64,000 bases of DNA from Paraburkholderia solisilvae (GTDB lineage: Bacteria > Pseudomonadota > Gammaproteobacteria > Burkholderiales > Burkholderiaceae). The notes under the pieces were generated by a model, which saw only the letters and a program-made list of their open reading frames with translations, had not been told where the DNA came from and did no database searches. Shown piece by piece: positions 42,664 to 49,499 of the stretch (position 1 is its first letter; each line of letters starts with the position of its first letter). Location of the stretch: the NCBI RefSeq assembly GCF_902859875.1, contig NZ_CADIKF010000011.1, positions 62,001-126,000 on the forward strand, given 5' to 3'. A program made the position numbers and the translations under genes.

Positions 42664-43506
42664 TCAACGAAGCTTCGTAGTGCCGGTGAGTTCAAGCGCC
42701 ACGGCAAATGCATCGGCCAGCGACGATTTGGTTCTCACACCTGATAGATCGACACCAAGGTGCACGATGGTTTGCGCAATCTGCGGACGGATGCCGCTGA
42801 TGATGCAATCCGCGCCCATCAGACGTGCCGCGGCGATTGTCTTCATCAGATGCTGGGCGACCAGCGTATCGACCGTCGGCACACCGGTAATATCGATGAT
42901 CGCGATCGCCGCGCCGGTGTCGACGATCGTTTGCAGCAGGCTTTCCATGACCACCTGTGCGCGCGCCGAGTCGAGGGTGCCGATCAGCGGCAGGGCAATG
43001 ATCCCTTCCCAGAGTTGAACGACGGGCGTCGACAGTTCCAGCAATTCCTCCTGCTGGCGCAGAATGATCGCTTCGCGACTGCGCTGGAAGACCTCTGTCG
43101 TATAGATACCCAATGCATCGAAAAGCTGGTTGACCGACCAGCTCCAGTCGGCAAGCGCAGCCGGATCGTCAGACCCGTCACGCAATTGTGCGTAGAGCGG
43201 CTGCTTTAGCGAAAACACGAACGTCGCGGTTTCCACTGGCGTGAATCCTTGTCTTGCACGGTGTGACGTCATCTCGCCCAGAAACGTGCGCACGGCGACC
43301 CATTCCGGGCGGTTTGCATCGAGTGAATCGGCGGACTCCAGCGTATCGAGAAAAACCTCAATGAACGCGGCGAACTGGCTGCGCATATCCGCTTCGGTGG
43401 TCAGGCCTCGTGCCAGCGAAATCAATAGATGCTGATCCAGCCAATCTTTAAGGAGGATGGGCCGGTTCAATGAAGCGGAGAGCGTCGCGCCAGAGAAAGT
43501 ATTCAT
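42664..43506 (-). CDS. STAS-domain regulator, RsbR-like
   Basis: 280 residues from the ATG at 43506. Residues ~20-150 form the helical RsbR-type N-terminal domain ('WLDQHLLISLARGLTTEADMRSQFAAFIEVFLDTLE'). Residues ~160-275 are a STAS domain with both phosphorylation neighbourhoods, 'DITGVPTVDT' (206-214 region) and 'GIRPQIAQT' (T246). In Bacillus such proteins build the stressosome and are phosphorylated by RsbT. No RsbS or RsbT gene is nearby, so partners must be elsewhere. It is cytoplasmic and probably integrates stress signals. Start codon ATG 43506 is chosen because upstream in-frame residues are low-complexity. Confidence 0.88.
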   Translation of the reverse strand: MNTFSGATLSASLNRPILLKDWLDQHLLISLARGLTTEADMRSQFAAFIEVFLDTLESADSLDANRPEWVAVRTFLGEMTSHRARQGFTPVETATFVFSLKQPLYAQLRDGSDDPAALADWSWSVNQLFDALGIYTTEVFQRSREAIILRQQEELLELSTPVVQLWEGIIALPLIGTLDSARAQVVMESLLQTIVDTGAAIAIIDITGVPTVDTLVAQHLMKTIAAARLMGADCIISGIRPQIAQTIVHLGVDLSGVRTKSSLADAFAVALELTGTTKLR

Positions 43507-43900
43507 GTAAGCCTTTGCCCGATGGAGGGCAGATGGAGGGGCAGATGCTGAGGGCGGCGCGCAGACGGCTGGATGACCGTCGTCCCATGGTAACCTGCAC
43601 ATCCATCGCGCGGGGCGCATTGAGGCAAATAAGAAAGCCACATACGAGCGCCAAATAAGACCCTCTTCCGCTATACCGTTGCGCGTGGAAACAAAGCGAA
43701 AGTTTCGCTGTACAAACGCGCAGAAGCGCGTACCATGGGCTCGTCGACGCCGAGTCTATCTGGGCGTCTCTTCCAGCTTGAAGTCAGTGCTGCCACAGCT
43801 TCGCCTGCAGCACCTGTTCAATCCCGCCGTGCGGTTGTATATACCGCATCAGCCCTCCCCGTCAGCCCTGTCGCGAATTCGCGGCTATAGAGGTATTTCC
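43507..43900. other. Divergent intergenic region, STAS gene/small gene
   Basis: 394 bp with promoters for both flanks expected. It includes a symmetric element AGCGAAA-G-TTTCGCT at 43695-43709. An in-frame extension of the small gene at 43901 runs through its right half, but has no ribosome-binding site or coding pattern. No separate gene is supported. Confidence 0.4.
43695..43709. repeat. Inverted repeat AGCGAAA-G-TTTCGCT
   Basis: Perfect 7-bp arms around one base, about midway between the divergent STAS gene and small gene. Could be an operator. Context gives no hint of its binding protein. Confidence 0.35.
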
Positions 43901-44188
43901 ATGGCTACTGCCACTTACGTGTACAGGGGACTGCAAGTCTGTCCGCTTGTTTATCCGCGTCGCCCCACCAGGTCGGGTTACGCTCATAACTACGACGACG
44001 GCTTCGACGCCGCGGTTCGTATCAATGAACTCGACCGAACAGAAACCGAGGTTCGAAGCCGGGTATTTCTGCTTGCAGTCGATCGGCCTTTCACGAACGG
44101 CGGTGATGCAAGACGCGCGTCGATCGCGTTTGCCGAAGGCCTGATCGACGGATGCCCGTCCGGACAAACCATCTGGGATCGCGAGTAG
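43901..44188 (+). CDS. Small hypothetical protein (95 aa)
   Basis: 95 residues from the ATG at 43901 (GAGG 7 nt upstream). It starts 'MATATYVYRGLQVCPLVYPRRPTR', i.e. a beta-rich 'Y.G..v.P.V' opening, and then a 'GFDAAVRI' segment and a helix ending 'AFAEGLIDG'. The same layout (beta opening, then Asp-Gly, then a C-terminal Ala-rich helix) recurs in the gene at 44367, hinting at one small-protein family. No signal peptide or membrane span. Function unknown. Confidence 0.6.
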   Translation: MATATYVYRGLQVCPLVYPRRPTRSGYAHNYDDGFDAAVRINELDRTETEVRSRVFLLAVDRPFTNGGDARRASIAFAEGLIDGCPSGQTIWDRE

Positions 44189-44366
44189 CAGGAAGCCAAA
44201 CGCGCGGTTGAAAGCTGCCGGCCCGGTTCGCATGCCGTGATGCCGTGCGCGATGTGTGCAGTTTGTCGTACTTGACGTGTAGTGGACCGGCTCGTGACGA
44301 CCCCGAGCGCGACGATACACCGTCATGGCGCAGGTCCTTATCCGCGCGAGCGCTGTGGAGCGGTAT

Positions 44367-44579
44367 ATGAATGTCGATCTTGCTGCATTCGTGATTGATC
44401 CGACGCCACGGCGCGCGGATGGCGAATATATGGCGCACGCGAAAATCAGCGGCGCACCGTCGGGCGGCGCCGCCTTCACCCACCTGAGCGGCGACCTCGC
44501 AGGTTTCGATCTTCGCGACGACGCAATCCGGTACGCGAGCAACTGGGCAAAGGAATGGCTCGAAAAGCGTTACGGCTAG
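44367..44579 (+). CDS. Small hypothetical protein (70 aa)
   Basis: 70 residues from ATG 44367, which has GGAG 6-7 nt upstream; an ATG at 44325 has no such site. The sequence goes from a beta opening ('NVDLAAFVIDPTPRRADGEYMAHAKIS') to a helix 'RDDAIRYASNWAKEWLEKRYG', which reads as a compact soluble alpha/beta protein. Similar short proteins are common in Burkholderia, to my knowledge without assigned function. It is followed at 24 bp by another small gene on the same strand. Confidence 0.6.
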   Translation: MNVDLAAFVIDPTPRRADGEYMAHAKISGAPSGGAAFTHLSGDLAGFDLRDDAIRYASNWAKEWLEKRYG

Positions 44580-44603
44580 CGACCGATGCACGAGGACCCT
44601 CTC

Positions 44604-44906
44604 ATGTCAGCGCACGAGTCACTGTTAAGTCTGGCCGAATATCTGGAGCTTCCGTTGCGCGCGGGAGAAAGCGTCATCATGATGCAGGAGTGTGACGCGT
44701 CCTGCGGGATGTACGTTGGCAATGCATCCAGAGACCAAAGCGTGCTGGTTTATCATGGGACGATCGCCGCGTCGATTGCGAGAGAAATCGTTCAACGCAC
44801 CCGGACTGGCCGCAACCGGATAGAGATCGCCGGACAGGTATTTCGCTTTGTACGCAGCGCCATACACTTTGAAGATCGGGGCGCGGTCGCGTTCGAGCCG
44901 GCCTGA
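44604..44906 (+). CDS. Small hypothetical protein (100 aa)
   Basis: 100 residues from ATG 44604 (GAGGA 8 nt upstream); the ATG at 44586 has no site. No family recognised. Visible: an N-terminal helix ('ESLLSLAEYLELPLRAGE'), a strand-rich centre containing two Cys ('MMQECDASCGMYVG'), and a C-terminal strand pair ('RIEIAGQVFRFVRSAIHFED'). The Cys-x3-Cys could be redox-active or bind metal. It is probably co-transcribed with the gene at 44367. Confidence 0.55.
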   Translation: MSAHESLLSLAEYLELPLRAGESVIMMQECDASCGMYVGNASRDQSVLVYHGTIAASIAREIVQRTRTGRNRIEIAGQVFRFVRSAIHFEDRGAVAFEPA

Positions 44907-44953
44907 CACACCCGGCCACACGCAGATCTCCTTCTCCACGCCGCCCCCCGTCG

Positions 44954-45220
44954 TCATCCCTCGCTGATCCACTTGCCGCGCTCTCCTGCGGCCCAATTCA
45001 TTTGCCAGACCTGATCTCGACGAGCAGACCTGTTCGGCGTCGGTTTGCCCCTAATGGCGGCTGAGCCGTGAGTCAACGTGACTCGCTTTAACGGATTCCC
45101 CTTGCACACGTAGAAACACCATCCGGCCTGCGAGTGAATGGCTTCGCGGCACGCTTGCGCACGCGCGGATTGTCGAAACGACTTCTTGGCCAAAGCGACG
45201 AAGTCGCACGCGCTGATCAT
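44954..45220 (-). CDS. Small hypothetical protein (88 aa)
   Basis: 88 residues from the ATG at 45220 (AAGGG 7 nt upstream on the minus strand). A helical N-terminus ('MISACDFVALAKKSFRQSARAQACREAI') precedes a basic region ('GNPLKRVTLTHGSAAIRGKPT'), ending 'QVWQMNWAAGERGKWISEG'. No family recognised. Third-position bias is moderate, so it could be spurious. It converges on the small gene ending at 44906. Confidence 0.4.
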   Translation of the reverse strand: MISACDFVALAKKSFRQSARAQACREAIHSQAGWCFYVCKGNPLKRVTLTHGSAAIRGKPTPNRSARRDQVWQMNWAAGERGKWISEG

Positions 45221-45411
45221 CGCCCGCCCTTCTGACAAGCGATCAATTTCGGCGTAGGGTGTTCACGAAGTCGTTAGCCACGCATTCGCGATAAAGCGGC
45301 TGACCAACTCGCACACATTGACGTTGTTCCGTTCATGGATCCGGCGCCGCCATTGCAGCCCCAGGCGTCGATCCTTCGTCGCACGGCATCCAGTCGTACG
45401 GAGGTGTCACC

Positions 45412-46350
45412 ATGATTGAGTCTTCCGATTTCCAGAACAGAAAGATAGCGCTCGATCACGGCGGCGGCCATATGCCCGCGCTTGGATTCGGCACGCTGAT
45501 CCCGGATGGAGCGACCACTACCCGTGCCACCCGGGACGCGCTGGCAGCCGGATATCGTCACTTCGATTGTGCCGAGCGGTATCGAAACGAGCGCGAGGTG
45601 GGCGAGGCCCTACGGGCAGGGGTCGCTGTGCAAGGAATCGCGCGTGAAGACCTCTTTGTGACCACGAAAATGTGGAACAACAATCATCGGCCCGAACGCG
45701 TCGGGCCAGCTTTCGAGGCGAGTCGCAACAGGCTTGGACTCGACTATCTGGATCTCCATCTGATCCATACGCCGTTTGCGTTTCAACCAGGGGACGAGCA
45801 GGACCCGCGCGATGAAAACGGCGACGTCATCTACGATAAAGGCGTGACATTACTCGATACGTGGCGCGCGATGGAAGATCTCGTCGATCATGGCCGATGC
45901 CGCGCGATCGGACTATCCGACATCCTGCTGGACGAATTGCAGTCGCTCTACGAAGAGGCGCGAATCAAGCCGGCGGCGGTGCAGATCGAAGCCCATCCGT
46001 ATCTTCCCGAAACAGAACTTCTGCAATTCTGCGAGAAGAAAGGGATCGTTTTTCTGGCCTACGCGCCATTGGGTCACGGAATCAGGCCCGGGCCGCTCGA
46101 GGACCCGGTCGTCACCCGGATTGCCGCACGAATCGGCAAGACACCGGCGCAGGTGCTGCTTGCGTGGGCAGTGCAGCGAGGCGGCGCTTTGCTGACTACG
46201 CCAAAGAGTGCGGCGCGCGCGCACGAGAATTTCGACATCTCTGCGCTACCGGCGGATGCGTTTGACGAGATCAATCGGATTGAGACGAGGCAGCGGTACA
46301 ACCAGGTCGTCGAGACCGGCAGCGGAGGCTTCCTTCCGCAACGTACGTGA
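45412..46350 (+). CDS. Aldo/keto reductase
   Basis: 312 residues, a complete AKR barrel. The catalytic tetrad is D52, Y57, K86 and H119 ('HFDCAERYRNE', 'VTTKMW', 'LIHTP'), followed by 'AVQIEAHPYLPETELLQFCEKKGIVFLAYAPLGHG' and the cofactor motif 'TTPKSAARAHENF'. It reduces aldehydes or ketones with NADPH in the cytoplasm; the AKR5-like eukaryotic-type 'WRAMEDLVDHGRCRAIGLSD' segment is present. A SnoaL-like gene follows at 33 bp on the same strand, so they are likely co-transcribed. Confidence 0.93.
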   Translation: MIESSDFQNRKIALDHGGGHMPALGFGTLIPDGATTTRATRDALAAGYRHFDCAERYRNEREVGEALRAGVAVQGIAREDLFVTTKMWNNNHRPERVGPAFEASRNRLGLDYLDLHLIHTPFAFQPGDEQDPRDENGDVIYDKGVTLLDTWRAMEDLVDHGRCRAIGLSDILLDELQSLYEEARIKPAAVQIEAHPYLPETELLQFCEKKGIVFLAYAPLGHGIRPGPLEDPVVTRIAARIGKTPAQVLLAWAVQRGGALLTTPKSAARAHENFDISALPADAFDEINRIETRQRYNQVVETGSGGFLPQRT

Positions 46351-46383
46351 TTGCGCCATGTAAACCGTGTCCGGAGGTGGCCC

Positions 46384-46767
46384 ATGCAGGAAGCGAAAAT
46401 CCGTGAAGCGCTGAATGCGCACTGGCAGGCATCGGCAGCCGGCGATCTCAACGCAGAACACGATATCTATAGCGATGACTCCATCTGCGATTACCCTCAA
46501 TCGGGTGAACGCATTATCGGGCGAAACAATTTGCAGGCGCTGCGGGGTCATCATCCGGACAAGCCATCGGGTTTCGACGTCAGGCGAATGCAAGGGGAAG
46601 GCAATCTCTGGATCACGGAATACACGATTGTCTACACCGGGCGAACGACATGCGTGGTGAGCATCATGGAGTTCCGCGACGATAAGGTCGTTCACGAAAC
46701 CCAGTATTTTTCCGATCCGTTCGAGGCGCCGGGTTGGCGAAGTCAATGGGTTCAACAGATCGAGTGA
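46384..46767 (+). CDS. SnoaL-like/NTF2-fold protein
   Basis: 127 residues from the ATG at 46384 (GGAGG 6 nt upstream). One NTF2-fold unit: an N-terminal helix pair 'IREALNAHWQASAAGDLNAEHDIYSDDSICDYPQSGERIIGRNNLQALR', then strands ending 'ITEYTIVYTGRTTCVVSIMEFRDDKVVHETQYFSDPF'. Such proteins form small-molecule pockets and include polyketide cyclases and limonene epoxide hydrolase; the catalytic pattern is not readable here. Located right after the aldo/keto reductase gene, it may act in the same short pathway. Confidence 0.85.
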   Translation: MQEAKIREALNAHWQASAAGDLNAEHDIYSDDSICDYPQSGERIIGRNNLQALRGHHPDKPSGFDVRRMQGEGNLWITEYTIVYTGRTTCVVSIMEFRDDKVVHETQYFSDPFEAPGWRSQWVQQIE

Positions 46768-46915
46768 ACTCGCATTGCGGTGCGGTAGGCCCGATAGCCT
46801 CGTGCCCGCACGTCCATCGGCTAACTAACCGTTGTCGCGCAAGCCGACCTTGCCCGCCGAACACCGCCACAGCTAGCGCGTCAGTGAAAAAACATAAAGC
46901 CTGAAGGCCGCCGTG

Positions 46916-46940
46916 CGCTTTTACACACGCTACAAAAGCG
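46916..46940. repeat. Inverted repeat CGCTTTT...AAAAGCG
   Basis: Perfect 7-bp arms with an 11-nt loop, in the 257-bp gap between the SnoaL-like and DUF4239 genes, which converge. It may contribute to transcription termination from either side. Confidence 0.35.
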
Positions 46941-47024
46941 TTATGCAGCGCTGTTCCGACAACACCGGCAAAGCGGCGGAATTCGCGATACCCGTGGCCG
47001 GCTAAACGGCCCGTTGGGGTACTG

Positions 47025-47807
47025 CTAGTGATCCCCCGGTATCACTTGCATCAGCGCTTCCGGCTTCACGGCAATGTCTCCCGTAAAGGGGCGATCGTGC
47101 GACAGGATCAGCAACATGGTCGTCGCGAGCCCCGCGCAGAAGAGTCCGATTGCGACGGCAGAGGTGAGCCGGTTCCCGCAATGAACCAGGGCGATTGAAA
47201 ACAGGAGGCAGACGGCCAGAAAGATCAGGCATGCCCACTTGACACCGTTGACTTCCGATCGGCTGACAAGAATACGCTGGCGGCGAGCTTCCAGCGCCTG
47301 CTCCAGCGACACGGCTATCTGACGCTGCGCGGTCTGCTGCCCTGGCGTGTTTGCCGCGAGCGACAACGTGAACTGAAGAGCCTTGTTCAATGCAGGAGGA
47401 CTGATTTTGAGCGTCACGGTACCTTGCGCCATCATGGGCCATTCGGTTTTTATCGTGTACTCGATGTAATCGCGAATCAGCGTTTGCAGCTTGATCTGGG
47501 CGTCGTCCGGCAAAACGGCGGACAGCACAACGACCGATCGCAGCGCACCGGCTTCCGTGTCGACCGCGAGATTCGCGCGTTCCGTATCGTTCCAGACTTG
47601 CGCAGCAGTAAAGGCAATAAGCAAACCGAAGATAACGCCGATTGGCGACAACAGGCCAGGCGAAATCGCCATGAAGGAGCGGCCGTGTCGACCGGCGGCA
47701 AGCCGACCTGTGACGATCTGCACCGCCGCACCCGCCAGAAATGTCGCAGCCAGAATGACGACTGCCATTTGCCATATAGGCAGATTGTGTAACCACGTAT
47801 CGATCAT
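47025..47807 (-). CDS. DUF4239 membrane protein (bestrophin-like)
   Basis: 260 residues if it starts at 47807, where GGAG lies 9 nt upstream; an ATG five codons earlier (47822) is the alternative. Two N-terminal helices ('WQMAVVILAATFLAGAAVQIVTG', 'LLSPIGVIFGLLIAFTAAQVW') and two C-terminal helices enclose a central ~110-residue cytoplasmic or periplasmic region ('NDTERANLAVDTEAGALRSVVVLSAVLPDDAQ'). This is the DUF4239 pattern, thought related to bestrophin-like channels. Inner-membrane; function unknown. Monocistronic. Confidence 0.85.
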   Translation of the reverse strand: MIDTWLHNLPIWQMAVVILAATFLAGAAVQIVTGRLAAGRHGRSFMAISPGLLSPIGVIFGLLIAFTAAQVWNDTERANLAVDTEAGALRSVVVLSAVLPDDAQIKLQTLIRDYIEYTIKTEWPMMAQGTVTLKISPPALNKALQFTLSLAANTPGQQTAQRQIAVSLEQALEARRQRILVSRSEVNGVKWACLIFLAVCLLFSIALVHCGNRLTSAVAIGLFCAGLATTMLLILSHDRPFTGDIAVKPEALMQVIPGDH

Positions 47808-48188
47808 CTGAGCGTGCTCCATACGTAGATAAAAATGGAATCGGGCTTTTGTGGATCAACAGAAACCCTCTTCAGACAGTCGACCGCGTCACCCGCATGT
47901 GGATGACTGACAGGCCTCGTCGGTCGCCGACGCCACGGCCCGGATGCGCCGGTTGCCGGAACATGTCCCGTCAAGCTTCTTCGAGCCGCAGGCGCCCAGC
48001 CGGCATAACGGTCTCCCCTTCCGGTTTTCGACGTCGTAGAAGCACGACACAGTGTAGCCGCAGGGAAGGCTCGATAGGGCCCGAGCGCCGCCACATCAGC
48101 GGCCGGTCGGCAGCATCTGTCGTGCCTGGCGGCATGACGTAGTCGCCCCTTCGTTGCAGCCAATGTTCGCTCGTCGCGGCACGACGCT

Positions 48189-48205
48189 TGCACGTTCCAC
48201 GTGCA
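48189..48205. promoter_or_regulatory. Dyad TGCACG-TTCCA-CGTGCA
   Basis: Perfect 6-bp arms with a 5-bp spacer, 83 bp before the hemerythrin-like gene. Paired with a second dyad 19 bp further on (48224-48240), it may form an operator or a leader RNA structure. Confidence 0.4.
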
Positions 48206-48223
48206 CGACGGCGGCAAGCATCG

Positions 48224-48240
48224 CGTTGCGGTTCGCAACG
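48224..48240. promoter_or_regulatory. Hairpin CGTTGCG-GTT-CGCAACG
   Basis: Perfect 7-bp arms with a 3-nt loop, 47 bp before the hemerythrin-like gene start. In RNA this is a stable hairpin that could lie in the leader and affect translation or stability. Confidence 0.4.
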
Positions 48241-48287
48241 GCTGCCCGTCAGCTGCCGCGTCCACCCCACGATCCAAGGAGTCCACC

Positions 48288-48845
48288 ATGGCTAAAGATA
48301 CGAGCAAGCAATCCGACACCGGGTCCGCCACGGCGAATCCTGTATCGAATGCGATCGAATTGTTGAAGGCGGATCATCGAGCAGTCGAAAAACTGTTCGA
48401 CGCGTTCGAAAAAGCCGGCAACGACGACCTCGCGGCAAAGGGCACGCTCGCACAGCGAGCATGCGAAGCGCTGACCGTGCATGCAATCATCGAGGAGGAA
48501 ATCCTCTACCCCGCGGCGCAAAAGGCTTTGGGTAAAGACAAGATCGACGTCGAAGAGGCATTCGTCGAACATTTCCTGGTCAAGACGCTGATCTCGAAGT
48601 TCACTACGCTCAAGCCCGGCGAACAAGGCTTCGACGCGACCTTCAAGGTGATGTCTGAACTGGTGCGTCACCACGTCGAAGAAGAGGAAGACGAGCTTTT
48701 CCCGGAGTTTCAGAAGAGCGGCGCCGATTTGCTTGCGTTGGGCAAGCAGCTTCACGCCCGCAAGGAGCAATTGCAAAGCAAGCTGGAAGAAGCCGGCAGC
48801 AAACTGGTTGGCGACAACACGATCGCTTTCGCCGGATCGGCGTGA
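48288..48845 (+). CDS. Hemerythrin HHE-domain protein
   Basis: 185 residues from the ATG at 48288 with AAGGAG 7 nt upstream. After a disordered Ser/Thr-rich start come four helices with the HHE iron ligands: 'LLKADHRAVEKLFDAF', 'ALTVHAIIEEEILYP', 'AFVEHFLVKTLI' and 'ELVRHHVEEEEDELFPEF'. The di-iron site suggests oxygen, NO or iron handling in the cytoplasm. A C-terminal helix 'ARKEQLQSKLEEAG' follows. Many Burkholderiaceae encode such proteins in stress-related islands; it is monocistronic here. Confidence 0.92.
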   Translation: MAKDTSKQSDTGSATANPVSNAIELLKADHRAVEKLFDAFEKAGNDDLAAKGTLAQRACEALTVHAIIEEEILYPAAQKALGKDKIDVEEAFVEHFLVKTLISKFTTLKPGEQGFDATFKVMSELVRHHVEEEEDELFPEFQKSGADLLALGKQLHARKEQLQSKLEEAGSKLVGDNTIAFAGSA

Positions 48846-48858
48846 TGCCGTGCGGCTT

Positions 48859-49109
48859 GCGAATGCCCTTTCATAGAGCATCACGCTCTTGAAGCACGCG
48901 TGCAGACGCAAGCCCTGACCCTGTCCGAGAGGCAAGTCGTGCCTGTCTACCAACGCACTGGACACCCGCTTGACCGCGGGTTCGGCTGGCTGCCTCGCGT
49001 CGGCGTCCTTGAATAGCGTCGCCCAGGTTTTCGGGCCGACCACACCATCCACCGAAAGGCCGTGTCCGCGCTGGTGTGCTTCGACTGCAAGCCGCGTGGC
49101 ACAGAGGTT
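48859..49109 (-). pseudogene. Decayed peptidoglycan-binding-domain gene
   Basis: On the minus strand a frame opened by a TAA at 49110-49112 reads 'LCATRLAVEAHQRGHGLSVDGVVGPKTWATLF'; the 'hQ..hGL.VDGvVGP.TW..L' pattern is the PG_binding_1 repeat of cell-wall enzymes. It continues 'VSSALVDRHDLPLGQGQGLRLHACFKSVMLYERAF' and loses any pattern as it runs into the hemerythrin gene. There is no start codon in the domain's frame and no catalytic domain. It is the relic of a cell-wall or phage-type lysozyme gene, truncated at both ends. Confidence 0.5.
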
Positions 49110-49499
49110 TTAAGGCGAGGAAAGTTGCCGTTGCGCAAGCGCGTGAAATTGTCGTAACGCTTGCGTCGGTCGACAGGACGATCGCTAACGAAGCTGGCTG
49201 ATGATCAGCTGCACGGCTTGTCTTTCGCCCGCACCAAGCAGGCGAACAGCAGTCAACGCCGCAATCGATGGTTTCTTCCCAAGCGGTAACCGCACAAATC
49301 ATCGGCATATGAGCGTTGGCGCACATTCGAACACGCGGACCTGACCTACTACTTCTTATCTGCGGTCATCGCCAGAAGCGAAAGCACTCAATAGAGGCGC
49401 TTTGCGCATCTATTTTCCGTTACGCGCGACATCGGCTATTGCCGCCTCACGCGCGCATGATTTGCGAACGCACACACATCCGGTAGCAGGAGATAACCG
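49110..49499. other. Intergenic leader of the 49.5-54.7 kb operon
   Basis: 390 bp between the cell-wall-gene remnant and the operon start. Open frames occur but none is convincing. AGGAG lies 8 nt before the ATG at 49500. Contains AGCTG...CAGCT arms around 49190-49210. Promoter expected near 49330-49480. Confidence 0.4.

Larger units (their letters stand above)
47808..48287. other. Divergent intergenic region, DUF4239/hemerythrin genes
   Basis: 480 bp. The middle has long open frames in several registers but no coding pattern. The hemerythrin-proximal end has two dyads (48189-48205 and 48224-48240) and the strong ribosome-binding site. No gene supported. Confidence 0.4.
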
